This document shows, piece after piece, positions 55,801 through 64,000 of a stretch of 64,000 nt of DNA. Made by a program: the position numbers and the translations under genes. Source of the stretch: Plutella xylostella (taxonomy: Eukaryota; Arthropoda; Insecta; Lepidoptera; Plutellidae); the NCBI RefSeq assembly GCF_932276165.1, contig NC_064005.1, positions 4,774,001 to 4,838,000 on the forward strand, written 5' to 3'. Numbering within the stretch: the first letter of the stretch is position 1; each line of letters begins with the position of its first letter. Under the pieces are notes generated by a model, which was given only the letters and a program-made list of their open reading frames with translations, had not been told where the DNA came from and did not search any database.

Positions 55801-58800
55801 CAGAAAGTCATTATCATTGGACACTGCTGAGGTCGCATGGAGAGTGAAGTTGCGGGTCTAATGATTCAGAATGATTGTACGCAGGTGGCGACCATCGCTA
55901 TGCCACTCGGCCGCTATTCTTCTATTACCCCAAAGATCCGATTGCTGTATTTATAATGGTAAGAGATCTCTCTTACCATTATAAATACAGCAATCGGATT
56001 CTTATGGAGGACTCGGCTACCTCGGGTGAACTTTCTTGTGCACTAACTTCACTTCAGATTGGTGACTTCCTCAACTCATAGTGTATCTAGAAACCAGGTC
56101 TGAGGTGCACCATTTTTTGTAAGATTGGTGGAGTTTCCGACAGCTATCACTCTCACTCATGTAAACAGTAGAATACTTTTTTCTTAGCCATATACGTCAT
56201 CAAGCGAGAATCCCTGGATCTACTGATCGACATACATACATAATATACTCACATGTGTATCTGCCCCAGCTCAGTCTGCAGTTTCCCCTGGTGGAAGACG
56301 TCATCATCACCGGCCTCGCGCTCCAGCCGGTCAAGCCCCGCCTCGTCTTCGTCTCCTGACCCCACCCACTCGTCTTCAGAAGTCAACTCGGCTTCTTGCT
56401 CGAAGAATTCACCCACTTTACGCTTCAGCTTCTTCTTGGGCGGTGCTTGGATTTGTACCTGGAATTTTTGGTGTTTAAAGGTGAGAAACTGGATAGGTTA
56501 TGGTTATAGTGTACAGGGACATAAAATAGTAATAAAAGTTTGCTCAATGCTAGAGGACTATTTTCCATTGATTGTACGGTCAGCTGCATAAGTAGATAAG
56601 ATATACGCTTTTGTTCCTAGTCTACATAAAAAACTGACAATATTTGAATAGGCAGTTTGTGACTTTGACAGGTACAGCTGACCGTATCCAACTGTATCTA
56701 TTTGTTAAGACCTAGCCGTAAGTTTTCCTAAAATAATAAAAAAAAAGAAACATTACTTAAAAATGCTATCGGGAAAAGATTCTGTAACTCACTTCGTTCT
56801 CCTCTGAATCATACTCGACAACGCGCTCGGGGTCTTCTTCCTCGGCTTCTGAAGCAGATTCTTCTTCATTCTCCTCTTCTGATAATTCTTCTTCGTCATC
56901 TGAAATTAAAATGTTTTCCTTGTAACCAAATAGTTACGAAATATCTCATCATTATATCTCAAAGTTAAATAAATTTACCCGATATTTGTAGGGCTCTATC
57001 CTGCAATTTCTTCTTCTTAATTTTCTTTTTAATTTTAACCTCTTTCTCGGTCGTATCGGCCCCTTCGTCATCAGATTCTATGACAAATCGCTTTTTCTGT
57101 GTTATACTATTATCAACCTTACTGCCACCAGTAAAGAACTTATTTGGCTTAGGATCATCAAACTCAGGGTCGTTAAGTTCATCTAAAATAGATTTGAGAT
57201 TTCCGTCATCTTTTACAGAGTCACCGACATGTTTTTTATCAGTACAATTTACTTTGTCATTCTTTTCTTCTAAAATAACATCATCTTCATCTTCATTTAC
57301 CGTGTCTTCTTTTGTTTTAGAATCTTTGTGCTGATTTTCTTCAGGAATAGCACTATCGTCTTGAGAAATAAATTCGTTATCATAGAATTTTCCGGTGCAT
57401 AAAGCTAGTAAGTCTTCTCCTATTTCGGGGGTTTGTGTAGGTTGGCTGGAGCCGAGCTGCGTCGGCGGCACGGCTTGGGAGAAGCTGCCCGAACACATGC
57501 CTGCTATGTCATCAAATTTAGCCTGAAAACAAAATTAGTACATTTAGAGAAGCATATTTTTATGGAATTGTTTCCGATTTATTAAGAGATAATGGTCAGT
57601 AAATACACTGAATACACTCACATCATCAAAAGGCTGTGTTTCACAAATAACAGCTACATTTCCACCATGTTTTCCGTCGTTTACTTCTTTACTAATGTCA
57701 TCACTATCTGGAGCTAATACCGAAGGTCCTATATTATCTTCATTTGAAGATTTCGTTTGAAATGGTGTTTGAATTGATGCTGTCAGTTTCATGTCTGTCT
57801 CTTGGCTGGTGAACAAGTCTTCTGAATAGGACTTTTGTAGCTGGGCCAGTTGTATTTCGTCATCTGAAATCACAATAAATATTATTATTATTAGTAAAAT
57901 CAACTATGCTTCGGCAGCAATGAAAATTCTTAAAAAATTATAAACTGAGGACTGATTATATTCTGCCTTTCTTTTGTTTAGCATAATTAATGCCAATATC
58001 TTCATCAGAAGATTCGTCACTTGAATCTTCATCAGATTCGTCATCTCCATAATTTATAGGTTTAGTATTTCAAAGGTTTATATCCAAATATGTATATACC
58101 TTGGGAGTTCATTTCGGAAGATTCTTTGACTTCAGCATTATCAACGCTCTTATTGTTTAGGGATTCTACAGAGTTATCTTTGGTAATATTACTATCTTTA
58201 TTTGTTTGATTAGTTTCTATTTCCTCATCAGAATCTTCAAAAGCTTTCACTATTCTGCCTTTCTTTTGTTTAGTATCATTAATGGCAATATCTTCATCAG
58301 AAGATTCGTCACTTGAATCTTCATCAGATTCGTCATCTCCATCATTTTCATCATCGCCTTTATTTTCGATGTCTTCATTGTTCTCCTGTTAATATAAAAG
58401 TAAGCTAAATTTTAATAGTTTTCTAAATGTAAGCATGTACTTTGGATGCTATCGAATTAATTTCATTTCAAACAAAATTATTTAATGAGGATTAAACATT
58501 TGAATTTAAGCGATTTTAAATAATCTAACTATTCTAACTCTACAGCATCGTATCATGAAGTTGATATATATGTATATCTCAAATACTCACATCTGCCGGA
58601 TTATCTTCATCTTCACCATCAGTCTCCTCTGCTTCATCTGCAACCATAGGATTCTTTTCTCTAGGCTTATCTTCCATTGATATATCATTTTCTTCTAGTT
58701 CATCTTCTTCTTCAGACTCACATGCTTTCGCTTTAAGTCTTTCAGCTTCTTCTTCAGCTAGTTTAGCTTCTATTTTTTCAATATCATCTTCTTCTTCATC

Positions 58801-61800
58801 GGAGTCATCGCCTCTAACAGCATTAAGTTCCATTTGATTTTGTTTCTCTTCTTCCAATCGCTTTGCCCATTCAAGAGATCTCTGTTCCGCCATTTGTTCT
58901 TCCAGCTCTTGTTTCAGCTTTAAATGTTGAGTACCAGGCTTAATTCTGAAAAATAGACATTTATGATTAAACACATAAAATATTTATATGTATTTTATGA
59001 TATTATAAGGATACATACTTTTGTTGCGTCGCTATTTCAATTTCTTTAGCTGTCTTTAATTTATTGAAATATGTGAATCGTTGCTTTAGTAATTCTACAC
59101 CTGATACCTTCCTAGATGCAGCACTACTCCCATCTAAATCAATTACCATCCCTGGAGCTCCAGTCAACTTGGGTTTCTTATTTAAATTAAAGCTATCTTT
59201 CACGAGCATTGGAGAATCGGTCAGTTGGCTGTCTATTATTTCTGCGTTCTCAATAATACGGTCAATATCTTCCATTTCAAAATCATTATCAGAAAATCCA
59301 TTAACATCATCCATAGATTTATCATAATTTTCAGACCGATCTTTTTCTTCAGTTTCAATATTTTCATGATCCAAATTATCACTTGCATCAACAATATTGT
59401 TTTCAGTTTCGTGATCAATGGCAGAAGGATTTGAGATTACTTGATCATCTTTTTTACGATTATCATCGATAATACAGTCTGAATTTTCTTCTGTTTTTTC
59501 AGTATCATATTGTAGTGATATTAACTGACTATCTTTTTCAGTATTTATCACTAAACAGTCGTTATCATTTGATACTGTTTCTTTAACTTCTTTTCTAGTA
59601 CAGTTTTCCATTACATTATCAAATGAAATATCATTTTTTGATGCTTCTTTGTCATTCAAAATGCTTTGATTATTTTCAGTCATAGTATTGTTATCATTTG
59701 CATCAACATCAGTGTTTTGTACGACCGTGATAGGTTTTTCTATTTCAGAGGCATTTGCAACATCACTATCAATTTTATCTTCACTTTTGTAAAGATTTTT
59801 AAGTTCTTCATTGCTATTTGGACTTGATTGGCTACTTTGGCACTGTTTGCTTGTATCATTAGCAGCTACACCTCCTGGTTCTCCTGAAACTTCTGGGTTT
59901 TCTGTTGCTGTTTCTTCCTCTTCTGATTCACTTTTACAGAGTTCCATCATTTCCTTTTGTCTTTGCTCTAATAAATGACTGTAAAAATAATTTATTTTTT
60001 ATGAATTTTATAGGATTGAAGATGTATGATGAAGAATGTGAAGTGAGACCTTTAAATAGAGAGTGTTTGTAGGTGGTTGGTAAATTTCATAAATTTGTTA
60101 ATGCATAACATATGTACTGGCTTCCCTTAGATATAGTACCATGGTGGAATAACAGATAAGATCCTCTCATTTGTCTGTGGGTTCAAATTCCAACCAATTA
60201 ATTTTTATAAAATAAGGAATCAAAGTAATTTATAATTTAATCAATACTTACGCATACTCTTTAAGTTGCTCTTCATTCATTTTCAAAGGTAAGGCTTTTC
60301 CATCTGATGTGAGGACAGGCTTTCTTCTACTTAAGATATCTTTTAATGCTAGAGCTTTTGGTCTATGGTAAGGAAGGGAGACCTCCTTTTCTCGCAACAT
60401 ACGGTTGGATTCACTTTTTATCTTATTCATGTTATCCATAGCTTGTTTGGCTGATAACTGGAAGTAATGGGAAATTTTGCATATTTTAATTTAGATTCCA
60501 AACCCATATTCATAGAATTAAGGAGTTTGCAAATTCTGTGATTCTCTGGATAGTGTGATAGTGCTGTGCAAATTTACTATTTATTATTATATTGTGTTTA
60601 AGTTTTTGCATTCCTTATAATATAATAAATCTTGCACCTCCTGTATGTTGTCCACCCTTTGTACACTTATATTAATATTAGTTAATATTATTTGTGCAGT
60701 GAAGAATTCAATTTGAGGAGACTAACTAATCCAGGCAGCCTAAGGACTATAGTGCCAGATATCACTTCTCATATTATTTTCGATGTAATTTATTTAAATT
60801 TAATTTAAGTAATTTTCAATACTATGGAGGATATTTAGTTATAGAATTATAGTAACTGCATGAGTAAAGCTGAGGACAGGTGGTTGTGGTGTGGTGCTCC
60901 TTGGGAGCTGTTTCTTTGTATTAGTAGATCCTTACTACTGATTTCAAAGGTGTTACATACCCGGATAGGTTTAGGAGATGTTAATTTTGTTGATCTCCTT
61001 TTAGCTTTTGATGCTTGGCTGTTCTGCTTGCCTTCATCACTAGAGGTGTCTGTATCATATATTGTTGATTTGAGGATAGTACTTTTATCTTTGATTATCT
61101 GTAATAAAATTATGGAACATCAATACCAACTTATAAATCTTATGTTATTCATAAATTGTTTATAATGGATTAATTTAAAATATGTACACATTATAGGGAT
61201 AAAACATGGTTTTCACAAAATATTTTTAAATTAGTGACTGACTACCTAATGCTATAGTTTTGTTATACTAAAGTATAGGTATTTAGGTAGGTAATACTAG
61301 ACTACTATGCTTTTGCAAAGCTACAACCAACCTGCTTAATTTTTTCAATAGATGATAAATCTTCTTCATCAGAGGTATGATTTGACTTAGATTTGTTCAC
61401 ACTGATATCATTATCGGAGGCAGATGAATTAGATCCCAATTTAGATGGCTTTTCACGGGATTTGGTCAGGTTTTTAAACTTATCTTTCAACCTATGTTTT
61501 TTGCTTTTCATTCTGGCCTGCTGCTCCTCATTTTTTTTTGCTTCAGGTATGAGAGTCTGTTCATCAACTCTGTCACTATCACTACTGTTATCGGTTGAAG
61601 ACATATTTTGGATTCTAGACTTTTTAGGTTGTGTTTTAAAATTAACATCACTGTTTTGGTCTCTATCATTGTCGCTTCTATCAGTTTTAGGTTCAGCATT
61701 AACTGGTGATTTAGCCTCCGTCTCTGACCTTTCCGAATCACTTTCAGACTGGATTTCAGTACGTTTCTTAGCTTTCTTGGTAGTGCCAATTTCATCTTCT

Positions 61801-61898
61801 GATTCATCCGAACCGTAACTTTCCTGCTTATTTTCAGTACCAGGTTGTTCTTGTGGCACCGATGGTGTTATTTCATCACTGCTACTGTCTTCCTCCAT
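52819..61898 (-). CDS. CLSPN: Claspin, replication-checkpoint adaptor of Chk1
   Basis: Nuclear fork protein that lets ATR activate Chk1. Exons: 61898-61332, 61098-60961, 60457-60252, 59978-59019, 58945-58591, 58385-58100, 57863-57622, 57522-56979, 56899-56793, 56458-56253, 55744-55629, 55189-55065, 54734-54540, 53821-53648, 52935-52819. All introns are GT-AG and phases join, giving about 1,445 residues (human about 1,340). The ATG has a good context (ACCATGG). Family blocks: EVSLPYHRP (exon 3), EQRQKEMMEL (exon 4), KPGTQHLKLKQEL (exon 5), GEFFEQEAELTSEDEWVGSG (exon 10), RREVRILQELLFEDGD and RKFRWKYD (exons 11-12). Most of the protein is acidic and Ser-rich, as usual. Two Chk1-binding motifs lie in exon 8. 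The last exon is Lys-rich (SKRKKD, MKKLK), a possible nuclear signal. The 3' part of exon 14 has two further copies downstream. Confidence 0.92.
53432..53647 (-). repeat. Two extra copies of the Claspin exon 14 3' end (108-bp tandem units)
   Basis: Copies at 53,617-53,540 and 53,509-53,432 repeat the last 26 codons of exon 14 (core IGSLKTGKGNFVFAAVSPTP). Each is 78 bp, keeps the frame without stops, starts after a good acceptor (TTCTTTTTAG and TTATTCTTAG) and ends at a GT donor. Spacers between copies are 30 bp, shorter than known insect introns, so the three copies probably cannot all be joined; use as alternative exons, or as acceptors from exon 13, is possible. Changes between copies at the end (EQPK, DQPR, NQPK) spare the core. 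Confidence 0.85.
54137..54402 (-). mobile_element. SINE in Claspin intron 13
   Basis: Minus strand begins GACCGAATGGCGTAGTGATT, an A-box-like head, and runs through GGCTGGGGCAAATATTTG, GTGCAGCAATGCACCTCTGC and CTACCCCGCAAGGGAGTACA to a (TG)n tail at 54,150-54,165. A tail fragment of the same family occurs near 13,955-14,000. Same orientation as the gene. Confidence 0.7.
55390..55591. mobile_element. MITE, CACTCACGAGCAATG family, copy 3
   Basis: 202 bp with ends TACATTCACGAGCAATGAAA and the complement of TACACTCACGAGCAATGAAA; interior matches 9,348-9,584. It ends only about 40 bases from Claspin exon 11, inside intron 11. Confidence 0.75.
55937..55998. repeat. Perfect 62-bp palindrome (29 + 4 + 29) in Claspin intron 10
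   Basis: Arms TCCGATTGCTGTATTTATAA plus TGGTAAGAG and their exact complement flank ATCT. Not part of any repeat family seen in the window. In the transcript of either strand it would form a 29-bp perfectly paired hairpin with a tetraloop. Confidence 0.95.
56979..57522 (-). CDS. CLSPN: Claspin exon 8 with Chk1-binding motifs
   Basis: Contains DLLALCTGKFYDNEF (about 57,370-57,415) and, upstream of it, DIAGMCSGSFSQ (about 57,478-57,515). Both fit the Claspin Chk1-binding core C-[ST]-G-x-F, whose Ser/Thr must be phosphorylated for Chk1 docking (Thr916 and Ser945 in human Claspin). The first of the two, in protein order, lacks the acidic E-x-L residue before the core and may be weaker. The remainder is acidic with a basic KKKIKKKK stretch near the 3' end. 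Confidence 0.88.
57959..58052 (-). pseudogene. Duplicated fragment of Claspin exon 6 inside intron 6
   Basis: About 92 bp repeat 58,251-58,342 (coding part of exon 6) at a constant offset of 292 bp with only about three differences. In frame it would read the same acidic GDDESDEDSSDESSDED block, but it meets a stop (ATA TAA) where exon 6 continues, and no acceptor site precedes it closely. A dead partial exon copy. Confidence 0.8.
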
Positions 61899-62777
61899 GG
61901 TGTAAAATCATACACTTAACTTCGACAAGAAAAAAAATCCTGATGACAACAACTTGTAATTAATATAATTTAAATTTAATCAATGAGGAACAAACACTGA
62001 TCATAACACCAGAAAGTAAAGTTATTAGAACCACGTCGTAAAGTAGAACCAACAATAAAGAAGACAGGAAAATTAGGAAATAATTTTTTCGTTTCGTTTC
62101 GCCAGTTTCGCCACTTCGCCACGATTATTTTCCTTTCTTCATTTCTTGGCCGTTTCGCGGCTTTTTTTGACAGAACCATTTGACGTTTTTCTCAACTTAT
62201 TCTGTGTCTATATAGTCTATGGTGAATATAGCGAAGCATCAGAATAAAGGCGCCGACACACTAGCGGACGCGGCTTACGGGACGCGGCTGTCAGCCGCGC
62301 GACTGATAGTGTGCACGGTCTTATGGGACAGTTCGTGCCAGATCGCTCTCGGACGTCTTTGTCGTTCCGCTTTCAGACGTCCGAGAGCAGTCCCAAAAGA
62401 CCGTGCACTATATCAGTCGCGGCTGACAGCCGCGTCCGTTAGCCGCATCCGCTAGTGTGTCTTAGCCTTTACAGCTCCTAAACTGGCCAGACTTAAGGTG
62501 AGGACACATTATCGTTATCGGACGCGGCGCGGCGGTTAACGGACGAGGCCCCGGCCGCTTCAACTATTCTGCACACAAAGGGTTGGGAAGTTATTATTTT
62601 CATTTTCACAGATTATCTTTAGCCATTTCTTGACATTATCAATTTGACACTTTATAAAAACACGCCAACGCCACAGAGTAACTTTTTCGACTGTCATTCG
62701 ATGTGTTGTGCATATTGGTGTGCTTTCAGTTTAATTTAAAATTTACTCTAACGTAATTATTACAATTTTAATAGAAA
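61899..62777. promoter_or_regulatory. Divergent promoter region between Claspin and p31comet
   Basis: 879 bases separate the two start codons, which point away from each other. Near the Claspin side are TTTCGCGG and repeated CGCCACTTCGCCAC strings, loosely E2F-like. On the minus strand a 67-codon ATG frame at 62,179-61,976 lies upstream of the Claspin ATG and could be an upstream frame in its 5' UTR. The middle (62,246-62,470) is a palindromic repeat. A TATA-like TTTATAAAAA lies at about 62,651-62,660 on the plus side. Confidence 0.5.
62246..62470. mobile_element. GC-rich palindromic MITE-like element
   Basis: Long imperfect palindrome: left arm with GACACACTAGCGGACGCGGC, GGACGCGGCTGTCAGCCGCG and GTGCACGGTCTTATGGGAC; right arm has the complements in reverse order. 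The centre (62,340-62,390) is itself inverted (GCTCTCGGACGTCT against AGACGTCCGAGAGC). No clear target duplication. A related half-copy starts at about 62,500 (GGACACATTATCG, GGACGCGGCGCGG). Confidence 0.75.
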
Positions 62778-63950
62778 ATGAATGTAAAAGAAGTAAACAT
62801 AGCTTTAAACGTAGGGGATCAATTAACATCGACATCGTGTGGCCACGTAGTGGTAGAATTAATCAAATTTATTGCATATCAGCGCCTCCAAATTCCCTAC
62901 ACGTATCAGTGGTTGAAACAAATTGTGAATAAAAAGATACTTAGCGAGGATTGTAGTGTCAAAGGAAATTTGCAATCTGAAAGGCATTTCCGGATTGTAT
63001 CAACAGCGTTACATAATTTGGATTCCATGTTAAAGGTAGAGTCACTGCAAGTTTATTGTAAGAAGTTGATAAAGTCATGCAAACCCACAATAACTCTTCA
63101 TCATTAACTCTTCCCAATTTTTACCATCAGCCTGTACTTATTCTTCTTTTAATTTTATTTTACAGAGTCTCCTACAAGAGATTAGTGGTGCTTCCATGCC
63201 CCAGGAAGTATGTATAACACTGGGAGCTACGCCGGTGACATGTAAAGAAGTTTACAGATTCATCCTGCCTACACTGTGCCACAAACCTCAGTGCCAATCA
63301 GAACTTATCTTGAAGGACAACAAATTACAAACCAGTGTGTTCAGGTAATTCAGACCTACATTTGATTAACTTTAAATAAAAAAAAACTGCAGTCTACATA
63401 AGCACAAAAGGCCTGAGTGCCACTCCCTTGTTATAGACACTAGCAAACCTTATAATTATTTTTTTAAAGTAGGTACTTAATAAAGCTATTCACTTATAAA
63501 CATTAACTTCTTTTATTTTTTATTTTCAGAAGGCTAGTGACATCAGAGGACCTAAGCCAGGCATTTTCAAGCCCCCTTCCTCCGACCAACATGCATGTGT
63601 TCCTGAAGAAGAAACTAATTCGACAACAAACAGAGCTAATAGTGAACAGTGATAACTTCTTGCCGGCCAGCGGCAGTAGAATACCAAAGAGTTCCAGGGT
63701 ATTTGTCATTGATTTTAGAGCACAAAATGAGGAGAATGTCTCATGCTGTAATGAGTTTGCAATTTTTGGGGATGGCCTCAGTGATCATATGGCAAAGTTG
63801 CAGGTTACTGGCAACACTGATGATGCCGAGTTCTGTAAGATCCAATCAACTGATGAAGTGAAGTGGTACCAGTCCACATATGTGATGAAGGGATTTAAAG
63901 ATTGCGTCATCAATGGCAGCTCAGTTACTAATACATGGATTGAATCCTGA
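62778..63950 (+). CDS. MAD2L1BP: MAD2L1-binding protein (p31comet homologue)
   Basis: Spindle-checkpoint silencing factor: p31comet has a HORMA-like fold, binds closed MAD2 and recruits TRIP13 to disassemble mitotic checkpoint complexes. Three exons, 62778-63035, 63166-63344 and 63530-63950, joined at AAG|GTAGAG, CAG|AGT, AG|GTAATT and TTTCAG|A; the frame is continuous for 285 residues (human 274). The N-terminal half has ELIKFIAYQRLQIPYTYQWL, matching the family block with YQR and P-Y-x-x-L. Exon 2 carries CITLGATPVTCKEVYRF, corresponding to the I-L-L-G-x-x-P/S-K-E-x-Y block. The C-terminus VKWYQSTYVMKGFKD matches the family W-Y/F-Q-x-x-x-x-K-G-F end. Divergent from Claspin. No breaks seen. 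Confidence 0.87.
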
Positions 63951-64000
63951 TCACACATATGTTGTACTATAATATAGTTAACTTGACACAAGCAAGTACA
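63951..64000 (+). other. 3' flank of the p31comet gene
   Basis: Start of the 3' UTR; no polyadenylation signal before the window ends. Confidence 0.6.

Noticed and set aside
61393..61818. 141-codon plus-strand frame with hydrophobic stretches
   Set aside because: Antisense shadow of the acidic Ser-rich Claspin exon 1; the leucine-rich look comes from the complement of Ser/Glu/Asp codons.

Overview
This is eukaryotic, almost certainly lepidopteran (moth or butterfly) nuclear DNA. The reasons are split genes with GT-AG introns, AT-rich spacers full of short TAGGTACCTAC-like runs, insect-type SINEs, MITEs and LINE tails, and a gypsy-type LTR retrotransposon. There are no operons, CRISPR arrays or bacterial signals.

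Layout. Positions 1 to about 33,100 hold no protein gene that I can recognise. They are AT-rich spacer (or a very long intron of a gene outside the window) with GC-rich islands, transposon remnants, an 11-bp minisatellite and several inverted repeats. From 33.1 to 63.95 kb there are three recognisable genes. (1) Enoph1 (enolase-phosphatase E1 of the methionine salvage pathway), minus strand, six coding exons between 51,332 and 34,516; the last exon adds a 439-residue acidic, low-complexity tail to a HAD phosphatase of ordinary length. (2) Claspin (replication-checkpoint adaptor of Chk1), minus strand, fifteen coding exons between 61,898 and 52,819, about 1,445 residues, with two Chk1-binding motifs and a tandemly triplicated stretch at the 3' end of its penultimate exon. 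(3) A MAD2L1BP/p31comet homologue, plus strand, three exons from 62,778 to 63,950, divergent from Claspin across a spacer of about 0.9 kb that contains a palindromic MITE-like repeat.

Enoph1 intron 1 (about 11 kb) is a nested transposon pile. An unclassified inverted-ended repeat (about 42,435-49,260) has received a hAT-like foldback element with a clean 8-bp duplication, a palindromic MITE, and a complete 4,960-bp gypsy retrotransposon. That retrotransposon has two identical 220-bp LTRs, a 4-bp TGTA target duplication and a tRNA-Pro-type primer site, but its pol frame breaks just before the GPY/F module.

Functionally, Claspin and p31comet are both checkpoint proteins (S-phase and spindle assembly), so their divergent pairing could allow shared cell-cycle promoter control; this is inference. 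Enoph1 is metabolic and unrelated. A recurring theme from 36 to 58 kb is short local direct duplication: spacings of about 99, 410, 390 and 147 bp inside Enoph1 introns, and 108-bp and 92-bp units inside Claspin, two of which copied exon sequence. Exon borders are read from splice consensus, frame continuity and family knowledge only; there is no transcript evidence.
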